Shown: positions 12,562 to 24,400 of the stretch, in pieces
Position numbering within the stretch: the first letter of the stretch is position 1
Layout of the letters: the number at the start of each line of letters is the position of its first letter
NCBI GenBank assembly: GCA_002633005.1
Contig: NMRA01000298.1
Span: 473,474 to 537,473 of the forward strand
Direction: 5' to 3'
DNA: 64,000 nucleotides
Source: Phoronis australis
Lineage: Eukaryota; Phoronida; Phoronidae
The notes under the pieces: generated by a model
Seen by the model: the letters and a program-made list of their open reading frames with translations, nothing else
What the model was told of the DNA's origin: nothing
Database searches by the model: none
Program-made: the position numbers and the translations under genes

Positions 12562-13451
12562 GTGACTGTTACCTCACAATAGTAGACGAGTTATGAAAGC
12601 GTTCATGGCGTCGTGTAATATTTCAAATTTATCTTTCAATTTAGGTAATTTACTGTTATGAAACTGATCTGAAGGTATTCCTTATTCAATTTAAATGTGA
12701 TCTCTGGGCTCACAACGTCGTGTATGCCTTCAGACCAAGCACATGATATTTCAGATCTCTGTGTCACCGGAAATGACGGTTATTTTGACTAAGGGACAGT
12801 TTAAGAGCAATTTCATCATGTTAATCATTCCAAATCAAAACTCGTTGTCTTAAAAGCATGAGGTTTAAGTATTCACAGAAAAGTTTAGCTACGATTAAAA
12901 ACTAGCATTACAGTTTCATTTCTGCTGATGACGCACGTGCGTGTTTACGCATACGTTAGCTATGGACCATTAGTACGTTACTAGTCCAACATCAGTGATG
13001 TTGCGGTTAAAGCTAAAAACGTTGCGACATGGAAATAAGTTCAACAAAGACATGTCTGATGATAGGTCATAAAAGAGAAACGGTTGCTCTCATACGAAAG
13101 AAGACTTCTTCATGTAAATGAAGTTGGAAATCAATTTTCATGTATATTATTCAAAGTGACGAGTGTCAATAATTCTACTACAGATTTCTAAAGGAGCACC
13201 CCACTATTTTTTTTCATTATTGAATATATCTCTCGAATCTGACCTGACCTGCTCAGTCAGTAATCGCTATGCAGCATAGCCCCCCCAAGACAAGTGGGTA
13301 AACACCTACAAATCATTGATAAAAATAGTAAGTAGTACGTATGTGCGCCGGAACCAGTCTGGCAGGTCCTGGCGTCGGCCGCTGAGTACACATTTTCATA
13401 ATGTACATCAAAAAAGCATTCCGATGCCTCTAGAATGCACCATATGAGACT
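12562..13451. other. Non-genic stretch downstream of the PAN-TLDc gene
   Basis: No continuation exon of the PAN-TLDc gene was found, although the GTAAGT at 12556 could lead to one. A short palindrome (ACGCACGTGCGT) lies near 12930. Otherwise there is nothing recognisable. Confidence 0.45.
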
Positions 13452-13552
13452 TGGTGAGAGAGAGGCTGAGGGAGAGGGAGAGGGAGGGGGAGGGGAAAGC
13501 GGGGGGATAGGGAGAGAGGGGGGAGAGACTAGTGAGAGCGGGGAGGGGGGGT
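13452..13552 (+). repeat. G-rich polypurine tract
   Basis: About 100 bases consisting almost wholly of G and A, with many runs of three to seven G separated by one to four bases. This is low-complexity sequence with strong potential for G-quadruplex or triplex formation. The open frames on both strands here (13257-13586 minus and 13435-13629 plus) are products of the low complexity, not genes. Confidence 0.85.
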
Positions 13553-16500
13553 TACTCAAGGTAAAAGCCGGTTCATTGAGAGCCACCGTTCAATACGTAC
13601 ATAAACCGAACAGAGAGTGGCATAAATGAAATGATATCCCACGAGACTTTATTCCACGAATCCACCGAGACAGAAATGTATTCATGCCACAAGCTTCGAA
13701 TTCCCAGTTTCTTTTATTTTTCGGCATATTTTAAATACTTCACCCAGACGTGGCTGATCACAATCTATAATGTATGTACTCGCGCGTTGTTTTACAAGTT
13801 TACTCTAGTTAAAGAAAGCAGTATTAATGTAATGATTTATTACTTGAGAAGAGATAAGAAAGATGAAAACAGCGATAATTGTGCATTAAACTTGTAACAT
13901 TTTCTGAAAATAGTTAAATAACAATAATTTTTAACATTGTAGTTACCGAGGAAACGGCGTCCGAGTTGCAGAGATATAGCATTTAGCAAATAAAACTGAG
14001 ACAGAAGAGTTATTTAATGAACAGTTTTGTTATGTTGAGTGTTATGTATACTGCTGCAACTTAATTATATTAAATATTTTTGGGAAACTTTAAAATTATC
14101 AGAAATTTAGGATTTTTCTTAGCTAAGTTAGTCATCTTGTAAGGGGCCCCTGGCTCCATAAGTTGGTACAAGTTTTTAGGCCAGACTTTCGGTTCTAACA
14201 ATGGTTCAGAAGCAATTATATGAAAGTAAAACGAGCTTTTAGTTGAAGCACGTGACAAATTTTGCCGGGTTATCCTACTAAGACGTCGACAACCAATCAG
14301 ACGTCTTAGCATGTTCATCTAGCGAAGTAAGACATTGCCAGTTGTGCCCGAATGAGATTGATACGACCTCTTTAAGACCTTTTAGTGTGTCTTGTGAATT
14401 ATTTTTTATCATTTGAAATCAATTGAAAGAAGAAAAATGAGACTATTGCAACACAATGGTGAACATATTCATGGAATTATCTCATACACTGTAGGTTTAT
14501 TTGCCGAATTTATAGCAGCAGCCCAGAATCGTATTTGGAGGGCACGAGCAATACTGTCGTCCACATGTGAATGAGCCACGTTCCTCAGGTTCAATTATCT
14601 GGGCTGAAAAGGGACGAGTAATGTATTACTAATGTTAGCAAAGTGCAGGGATTTTAATGCTGTTGTAATGAACACTGCAATGACACATCCCGGAAACCGC
14701 TGTAACAGGACATTATGTCTCCATTAACTCGAGACTCTGCGTACAAGTGTCTGAAACGAGCATCTGGGGGAATTGCATTGATAAGGGGCTGGTGCGGTGG
14801 TATTCAAGAACGTGAGGTGCTTGGAAGGGTTCGATTCCCCCACCCAATAATTTCTATGCGTAGAGGGTGAAAACTGTGTGCAGATCTGCATAGTCGTGAT
14901 GAGCGTAGTGTTTTAACAGTTTTCCAATACATTTCAGCCAAATTAGTAAACATTAAGGCGTAGCGAAACATGTAGAAGAGATATGAATCAAAGTAACGTT
15001 ATCGGCGAGAAAAGCATTTTTCAATAATTAGCATAGTATTTTAAGCTGACCACGATTTCAAAAAATTCTGTCAGACAGGGGTGGGAATCGGTGATTTTCA
15101 ATGTTATCACAAAAACATCAAGAACGTTGTTGTTGTGTAGGTCTCGGAGAGCTAATGACTCCAGCCTTTTAACAATGATCCTAAAAGTGTCGTTATTGGC
15201 CGCACTGTCCTTGAAAACGCAAGCACTTGCCAAAACGAGAGCTGACGCAAGGAAACCGCGACAAAGTAACATCGAGGTGTCGCCTTGCATTACAAGCGAA
15301 GCACGTTGTCGTGCTAGCTTTTGTCGCCATTGACAAGCGTCTACAGAACCCAACCCCACGTTTATTCTAATGTGAAACCGGAGCCATTTTTGTTTAAAGG
15401 GTACTATACACCCAATTTTATAATTGTCCAGCACGCGCTATGTCAGCACGCATGTGAAAACGAATGTTTCACCATACTTGTAAAGTCAAAAATATGATAC
15501 GCTTAGATTTTCCAAAGCAAGTCAATTGATATTTTAACTAAAATTCAAGGTGTCACATTCTAGAGATTGGATTCGTTTCTTACAGCATTGAATAATGGTA
15601 TCAACTGGCCGGCGCTCTTTTTCCGCTTTTGAAATTACACATCGCTTCATAATAAAGAGTCTCGTGAGAAAGTGAGTCCCTGGACAACACCACTCATTTC
15701 CTGTTTTCTAAATTAAAATACGTAATTAAAACCTTGATGTTGACATCCATGAGCGCTCTTGGAGAGAGGCCTGGGGACTTAACTGTTTCACTGTATTGAA
15801 AATCATACAGCCTTTGTATTTATAATTCCCACTTGGAGGGGATCCAAAGCAATTGCCCCTTGGTTACTCTATAAAGTTACGCGGGAAAATAGGTAAAACT
15901 CCAAACAAACCAAGAGTATCTACCCTCCGACACAGCGCCACTTATACTGAAAAGTGGCCATGTAGAAAAATGACGAACGACACACGGAATTCCGTGTGTG
16001 GGCATCAATGCGCATGCTTGGTCGGAAGTTTATCGATCACATCGCCACCACTTGCACGCGCCTTCAATGCACTGTACATGTTTGAGCTTAGCCACGGGAT
16101 AGAGATTCCCTTGATTTTGTTTACATGTACTTCGATCCGTGTGGCGAATTTCTCGCTTACACTGGTCATCGCTCACATTCCCTTAGCCCCAGACAACTTT
16201 TACGATGCTTATTGAACATGCCCTTTGTATTGGAAACTGGTTGATAACTTTTTATCTAAGTTTTAAACGTGACGTACCAAAACAGTGGTAGATTTTGATC
16301 GCCAGCGAAACTTAATTAGTTAAGTTCATTGTGAGCCCACCCCTGAACTTTCCACATTACATGTGCACTATAGTTCATTAAAGTTTTATCTTCATTACTC
16401 AAATCATAAAATATATAAAAAGTGCAAATATGGTGATAACCAAACTGAAGACTGTCTCAACAATGGTTGTTGTTAGTACCCCCAATTTGGTTTTCTCTGA

Positions 16501-18239
16501 CATTTGCAGAGTTACAGCCTGCAACTCTGGAGAGTAGTTTTAAATTCGTACATAACAAATATTACAGAATGACTAAAAAGGTTAACTTGTGTTTATCTTG
16601 GCCACTTCCCGAAGGAACGATCTGTTTCATATTGGTTTTTGTTATTTAATTTTTAATGCCCACTTGTTTGCAAATATGCTGATAACCAAACTGAAGATTT
16701 GGAATCTGTGGACAATTCCCCCGGTGGCACTGGCTATATAACTATTCCAGCTGTTTGTCATTATTATAAAATGAAAAGTGGGCACAAGTTAAGTACAACT
16801 GTTTCCTGGTCAAAAATCTAGCTAAACGAGATTGAAAGAATATTAAAAATGACTCCATGTGATATTGTTAACTCTGATCAGCGTTTGTATATCCACCGAG
16901 TGTATCAATACGCGAGGTAGTTTATCTTCAATCGTACCCATTGGTTGTAGTTTTTAGAAAAATCATTATTAGTTCATCGATTTTTAAAAATCGAAAACCG
17001 TGCTTGGTTGCTTTTTTCCAGCTGAATACCTCCGTGGTGTTATTTCAACGAAAATTAGTGTTTAATGCATTTTGAAAATTCGCCATTATGTACAGTCAGA
17101 GAAGTTTAATACAGTTTACGGTAGGGTAATTACACTTAAAGGAGAATGCAACCCGATTTAATTAGTCTTTTTTACCGTCTTAATCGGTCTATATCCACAT
17201 CGCCTCTTAAACGGTCGACCTCACCTTGCCGACAGGTGTCGCGTTAACCTGTGAGGAAGGTGAGAAACGACGCAGCGACGTCAGTGGTTCGTCTGCAAAG
17301 TTAATGCCGCTACATTGCGGTGCATCGTTCCCGCTTGTCCGAACTATGAAGCTGCGAAGAGAGCGGGTATATCACTTTTTCGAATTCCTCGAGAGCCCGA
17401 AATGCTTAGGAAGTGGCTCGCGGGTAGTGAAGAATGAAAGGTACGCTGTTAATAGCATGTATGAGGCCGTGAATCAGTTCCGTGTCTGTGGCCGGTATTT
17501 CATTGACAGTGATTTCTCTGACGAATTACGGCTTACCAAAGAACTATCCATGCGTTCCGTTGTCTGTGTATGCTCACGGCGCCTCTGTAGTATTTCTTGA
17601 TCAGTGTATTCTGGTTCGAACTGATAGCCTGTGAAACCTAACGATCCGACCAGTGAAGTCTTCGTCGGATGAGCTCTTTGACTTGACTAAGTCGGGATTG
17701 GCGCTTGGCGAGTTGCCATGCTTTCTGCGTTCTGTTTCAAAATGAATCATTCTTATCCTAACTAATGCTTATATAAAAGTGAAACAAAGTCTGTTTCATT
17801 AGATGCAATTTGAAATGCCTTTGCAGTATTCTGAGTGCAAATGTTGAGAAGCCAGCAATGAATTAACCACTGCGTTACGGGCCGGATTTTGATGCCGGCA
17901 ATAAAGGTAATTGACTGGGTACCGAGGCCGTGTGAGCGCATGCTAATTCAGTGTTTGTTGACAGAAAGCTGTTGTGAAACAATTACTCGATTTCACATGC
18001 TAAGGTCACATGTTAATGCAATCTTTATACAAATACGTTATTCAAATCATTGTTAATGTACCTTTGCCCTGACTGTCTCTGGAAGGGGAACCCGACTTCG
18101 CGACCCCGACAAGTAAGTAGATTTTCAGTTTCGTGGCTAATTCACGTAAATAATTAGGTGCCCATTATTTCTTTGGCTCGCTATTAGTCTTTCCGTGAAT
18201 GGAGGTTTAGTTTCCAACTCAAGCTGGTTTATGTTCGTG

Positions 18240-18358
18240 CCAGTGCCGGCGGCCGCGAGGGGCCTTATCGGGTTCCGAGCCACTGGTCAGGATAACGAGT
18301 CAGTCCGGCCGCGACGGGCCTGATCTGGTTCCGAGCCAGTGGCCGCGGGATAACAAGC
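18240..18358. repeat. GC-rich two-copy direct repeat
   Basis: Two diverged copies of about 60 bases lie head to tail. Each contains GGCCGCGA, a GGCCT-type word, then GGTTCCGAGCCA and a GGATAAC end. The local GC content is much higher than the surroundings. Function is unknown. Confidence 0.6.
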
Positions 18359-18707
18359 GTTTTGTGTGTTTAGAACTCAAAAAATCACAAGTCTAAACAA
18401 CACAACTCTAGGTTCTTTTGTCTGTATTTCACGGAAGAATACTTCGAATTTATCTCCGAACAGACCCCAAACTCCTGCTACGGACCTTGGTAAATTGGCC
18501 TGCCGAACTTTGTAGGCTACGTCGGTGTGTCCAAATACAAATAAATCCGTAACAGCGAAATAAACAAAACATTTTGAAAGAACTTGGTGTATTTTTAAGG
18601 GTTTTACATCGAAGTTTGATGATTAATTGGTGTTAAACGGTGAGTTTAAGCGATAAGCTGACACCAGTAACCCGTGTTGTGAACTGCTGAACAGACTGCG
18701 TGTGAAA

Positions 18708-18723
18708 CCAATGACGTCATTGG
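18708..18723. promoter_or_regulatory. Palindromic CCAAT-CRE-ATTGG site
   Basis: A perfect 16-base palindrome in which a full CRE (TGACGTCA) is flanked by CCAAT on one side and its complement ATTGG on the other. This looks like a composite NF-Y/CREB-type site, but no gene start is recognised next to it. It may mark an unrecognised promoter or be chance. Confidence 0.35.
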
Positions 18724-19559
18724 ATAATTTCAACACCTTCGTCTGCCGTCAGGTGTCAGGTAACGCAACCAAACATGCCGTTATCGAGTAGAGCTACTCG
18801 ATCTAAATTGATACAAAATAAGTTGTTTTTTGGGTGGCATGCTCCTTTAATTGGGTCTTGCTGGCATCTGGAAATGCGGTCATCACAACTGTACTTGATT
18901 CCCGCACCACGCGACGAGCGGTGAAAAGTCATGCATATCTTTAGAAATGCGTGACTTCCTTCTAAGCATATTATTCATGGTATGCACTGCCTGTTTTAAT
19001 AAATTGCAACTATTCAAGTCAAAGGTCGTCGCATTTCTTCGTACCAGTAAAGTGAAAAGGGTTTCCCAGATTTCAGCCAATGGGAATGACTGAATGTTAT
19101 TACGTCGGTTTCATTACTTTAACAATTGGAAATTCTGCACGTTTTCCCGCATGAGCTGTTATTTCACATTCTAGCTTACCCGGCGCTGCGAGCATTTTTT
19201 TTTTTCTTGTTTTGTACAACTTTCCAGTAATTTTACTCACTTCCGGGGCAACTGGTCCCCTCTGGTCCTCTGTATAATACGCTAAGCAAGCACTTGAAAG
19301 ACAATACTTTTACGTTCAGAGGTATTGTGATTTCATGGCGTGCACGATGCACGAGAGCCACAGGAATGTGTTAAACTTTACAGATGTTAAAGTGATACTT
19401 GCAGGCGAATTCCTTATTTCTGTGATTGCTTGACCAATTAGGTTGACACACCTCATATAGCGACGATGTGAAAATGAAGTCGAACTTTGTCAACTGTTTT
19501 ATGACCAAGTTTTATAGCGAGAATGATCCGCTGCAAATCACTCAACCGTGTCCAATAAG

Positions 19560-21420
19560 TATCGTGACGTGGTGATGTAGAATAACACTGCATGTTGCAG
19601 ATTATGTGAGCCCGTGAGGTGCGTCGTTGTTGTGGTGAATGCTAAAATTCGTCGGAAAAGTGTAAAGATCTGTCATCTTTCTGACTATCTACCTGTATAG
19701 ACAATAAGCCCCTCATGTGACTCTGGATGATCCGGCGTATTTCAACTTGAGCGCTCACACCAAAATGTGTACTGCTCACTTTTACCCGGAGGATTTTATC
19801 AACTCAGACTCAAAGAAATGAAGACTCAACGGCAAAGCAGTGCCCTTGCGGCTTAAATGGAATGGCAAAGTGGACGAAATCAAAAAAGAAACCAAAAATC
19901 ACAATTTTAAGCTTAAACAAGCGAGACAAGAAAACGACGAGGAAACTGATTCAGCATCTGAGAGGGAAGATGACTCACAACTGTCGTCTCTTGTTAAGGA
20001 AAACGCAGACATACGAGGACGACCTGCCAGTGGTGTTGCCTTGTACTCGCAGATTTTCTGTCGAACATTTGAAAAGTAAATGTACAACCGTTGGCAAGAA
20101 CTTAAATTATTTGATCACTTTACCGCATTCAACTCTCACGTTGATTTCATTCAAACACTTCAATTCATTATGCCAAAATTTTAATGTAGATAGCAAATTG
20201 ATCATTTATCGGGACAGTGCCCTTCCAAAAGCCAGTTAGTGACACTGGAAAGCTCTTCGACGAAGGGTCCTCTGAGCCCCTTAAACAAATGGATGAGGAA
20301 AATTATGTCCCTAGTGCAACTCGGCAATCAGCTCAAAAACTGCTAGTTCAGGATGAATTTTTAAAAGTTTTGATGAAACTGAGAATGGGATTGTCAAACA
20401 TCGACGTTGATTTCATTTATACTTGAATGCTATTTTGGGAAGTTTGAAAATATGGCTTCACACCAGTGTGGTTTTAAACAATGTAAGACAAGATTTTTTG
20501 GAAAAGTATCCAAGTAACTTTGCAATTATTATTTTTAACAGTTACCAACTTATTAAGACATATACAAAAATATACTAATATAAAATTCAACCCCTAAACC
20601 GTTTTGAGCATTATATACGAGCTTTAGATAATATACTCACAATAACAAATGTTATCATTATACAAATGAAAAAGAGAAAAACGACATTGGCTTACAACAC
20701 TTCGATACAACAGCAGATTGTTATAAGCAAATCATGCGACGGATCGAAGCATCTTAAGATCAGTTTCTACACTGACTTTACTTGAACCATTGATAAGGAT
20801 ATTGGTTTTGTCTAGCAAACTTCAAAAATCGTTTAGTATAGAGAACACATCAGAGTACCTTTTGATGACCTGAAAGAGTCCCTCTTGAAATTATTGATAT
20901 CACCGAGTTACGAATACAGATTCCAGTTCTTTGCAAAAGCATAGCGATAGCTACAGTACATAATTATGTATCACACACAACACTCAATAGTCCCATAGGT
21001 GTTGACTCTAATGGAGGTGTTATGTTTGTTTCTCAGTTGACTGTATGAAGGGCCCGTATCCGACAAGCAAGTTGTCAAGAGGTCTGGTTTACTGCAAACC
21101 ATTAGAAACAATGTTGGGGAATTGTGAAGAGGCGATGCCATAATGGCAGATAAACGCAATTTAAAAGGGCTGGATATTGCCTTTATTTTTAAGAAATGGT
21201 GGAATATTTAAGTTGGCTTCGAAGAAAATGACGTCATTAAAACAAAAATTTTTGCTTAACACAGAATTGACGTGGAAAGGGCCATTGGTAAAATTCGACT
21301 GAAGGTTTAGACTTTTTCAAAGTGAAATACCAGTTACCCGTATTTGGAAGCATTAATCAGATATAGACTGTGGCCAGTTTACTCTCATAGGCTACTTCCA
21401 AAACCTAGTGTTGGCGTGAA
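19560..21420 (+). pseudogene. Decayed THAP/DDE_4 transposase (ISL2EU/Harbinger-like)
   Basis: Several conserved blocks of one transposase family occur in order on the plus strand, separated by stops and frameshifts. Near 19720-19870 there is a THAP zinc-finger remnant (CTAHFYPEDF followed by AVPLRLKWNGK). Near 20333-20420 there is the helper helix-turn-helix block (FLKVLMKLRMGLSNIDVDF). Near 20480-20515 a FLEKYP block matches the start of the DDE_4 domain. At 21044-21155 there is GPVSDKQVVKRSGLL followed by GDAIMADK, which holds a catalytic aspartate. At 21269-21304 there is VERAIGKIRLK, holding the expected glutamate, and at 21323-21361 KYQLPVFGSINQI. THAP plus DDE_4 is the make-up of ISL2EU-type and related Harbinger-like elements. 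In-frame stops within the DDE part mean this copy is inactive. The element's ends were not located. Confidence 0.78.
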
Positions 21421-24400
21421 TGAGCAAAATGTCACTGAAATACAGGGTGTTCCAAAAGTCACTACACACTTTTTAAAAATTGCGAGTTGAAACTTGAAGC
21501 GCTCACAGATGAGTGAAGCTAGGTACTTTGCAAATCATTAAAATATGGAATGACAACGACACCAAATGAACTGCAGTGAATAGAAGACACTGTTTTTGAT
21601 TTTTTATATGTACTTTAAAACTGGAAGCAAAGAGTGTAGTAGAGTAGGAGAGATCACTCCGCCATTTTACCATTCGCCGCATTGGTTACCGGTCGAAGCG
21701 CCCCAAGCGGTGAATAATCAACAATTAGGAGCGCAGTCCGAACAATGTAAACACTGATAAATTCATACTTTAATGACATTCAACTTGCAATAAAATTACT
21801 GTGTGATTGAAAATGGTTAGAAGACATAAGCTAACATCCACTTGTAATCGAATGAGAAAGAAAATGTGTATTTCAATCAATATTAAAGTGTTTTTATTCT
21901 CTTGAAGCTCCCTTCAAAATCCATCATGGTTTTGTTTCATGTTTGAGTTCTTAACAAGGCAATTATCGTTCCTTATGACAGCTCATACCTCCATGGACTA
22001 CAAAATTGGAATGATTGCTCCTGGGGGTTCAGAGGGGAATTCCCCCAGGTGTCAGCTAAGGGGGTACCAGGCAAAAACCAGGTGGGCGCCAAATGGGTGT
22101 TCACCCCCTCCCAAGGGGGTTACATGGGAGGAGTGCTAAACGGGTAAAAACCAATGGGGTATGCCACAAGGGATTTGAGCCCCTCCCATCGTGACACATT
22201 TTGGTTGCTCCCCTGACCACTGACAAACATGTTGCTCCCAGCTCACTGCTGGTTTCATCTCCACCCAAAAATTCCCCATGTGTTCCCTATTCAGTGCACC
22301 AGGATACTAGCAATGCGAACAATTGTTTTATGCAGTGGGTGTTACACAATCAAGAAGAAGAAACCAAAGCAATTCATTACTACCACAAAATCGTAACATA
22401 ATTTTAGAACATCCCATTATTTCTTAGACATGCCAGTATAGGGTAAACTCGATTCCACTCTCCCAATATAATCACCAACAGTTACAAGTCAGTTGCTAAC
22501 CTGTAGAATAGCTCACAACTTACAAAACGCAGTAACGTTGAGTATATCACTCATAACTAGTCCAAGTTTAAAATGTCATGACAAAGAATCAAGGCACTGA
22601 ACAGCAATCAAAATATTCACTACCCACATAGCTTCATACAAAACTGGATTAAAAAGAGTGACTTGGATGATAAAACCAAAATTTAATTTTATATACCCAC
22701 TGTTCCTATTATCAATAACAGCAAGTATTTCAGGTAAGTTAAAGCCAGACCACCGTATCTGTAACCTAGCCACAACTGGGGCTTAAATTAATCATAATCT
22801 CCAAAAAACGTACAAAATAGCCAACACATACACCAATACAACAAGAAAATGTGACCAACCTTGTCACTCTCTATTAATTCACTAGTAAACAACAACACTT
22901 TTCGCCAAAGAAATGCGTTATAAATAAAGCTGAAAACTAATTTACTCACAGAGGTGTTTGTCACCGTGAAGTAAAATGATACGGATAGCTTGGGTTTAGA
23001 TTCTGAAAGATCCATCAGTCTCACTTTGGCTCCCTCCAAATCACAGGCTTAACCATTCATAAAATGTTTCAATCTGATCAACCTCAGTAAAATAGGAAAA
23101 CCAGATTTTGACTAATTGTCCTCTCTACAAGTGATGTTCCAGTACTTGCTTTGTGATACGATAATCAGAAATGCAAAAAAGCCTATTCCAGAGCTGTAAT
23201 ATAATTTCCGGAGAACTTTTTGACATCTTCATTTTTGGTGGATTCGGGACATCAAATAGTGCTCGGGCACTCCATTCAATACTAGCTTGTTCTTCATTCA
23301 TCAACATGGACTCCTTGAGGTGATGAGAGCAAAACTTGCAGTTCTTGGACAAGTAGACTGCATCTCCATTCATAAGGTCGGCTCCCACTAACAGCACTTG
23401 CACTTGAACATTTCTGTTCGAGTCTAGCTACGACAGTGCGTTGAGCTCCCATTCAAATGGGAAAGTGCCTCAGATATTCTGTCCAGTCTTCTACTACCAG
23501 TGAAAGATCTGTAGGGGCCTCATTTTGGTGAACTCTATTGTAAATACCCAGTTCAAATCATGTGACACGCTCGCCGATGTTGTCTATTAATAAAGTTAGT
23601 AAAGTTTTGTGTTAGGATTAATGTCTAAGCTCTCTTTGGGATAATGGGATAACTAAGTAGGTCATTTCAGGTCGTTAATTAAACACCATAATCACTGGTA
23701 AATGTCCAGCTTCGTCCCCAAGCCACAAGATGGCGCACTGTGCTTTAGCCACTTGAGGCTTGGTGAAGAGATATCCCTTCTGCGCGCTGACGACCTTCAA
23801 CGCTAACAAGACCTACACAAGAAACCTTCAAACACGTGATTCTTTGAATAGTAAATACCAGTTGTTGAAGATCCTTGTCATTAATTATTTGATGTGAAAC
23901 TAAACAAGATACAAACGCAGATTATAATTGTTTTCACAGGCGTTGCTGCTGCCATTCGTGATTTTAAAGCAAAACACATTGGTTTGGTTATTGTTTGAAA
24001 TAAAAGTTGTTCCTGTACGTACATATTTTCGATTGTTTCATTGACGGCACCATAGTAATTATTCGGGTTTTTTAATCAAGTTATGTTATTTTTGCAATAA
24101 TCTAGACCTAAATTACCGCATAATTACCGTTAGTTTTTATTTTTTTATTATACACCACATTTCAAAGTTGGTGTAATTTTATAGCACTCGTAATATTTCG
24201 GCGATTTCCGTAAAAGGGTGTCAGAATTCTCGCAAGAAAATGCCTCCTTACATGACAATTCGGTTGAAATCCCTACGCCCTCGTTATAGTTCAACTTGGC
24301 AGCGTTAAATAGAGAACGATTCAAAATTCTCGACTCTAACTAACTCCTGTATTTAAGTTTTGGTCGGCTGACTACCATAGATTGAATCAATTTGAGAATG

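Larger units (their letters stand above)
13630..19559. other. Long non-genic stretch with a few sites of note
   Basis: No gene is supported. There is a weak tRNA-like B box (GGTTCGATTCC) at about 14829, with no proper cloverleaf. A minus-strand TATAAAA-like word near 15416-15423 lies upstream of a short GC-richer frame (15290-15021). A 27-base word containing GATAACCAAACTGAAG is directly repeated at about 16427 and 16672. From about 17150 to 18360 the GC content is higher, but no recognisable protein is encoded; the frame 17226-17600 has no motif I know. Confidence 0.4.

Noticed and set aside
14787-14855. tRNA gene suggested by GGTTCGATTCC
   Set aside because: The A-box region is weak and no cloverleaf forms.
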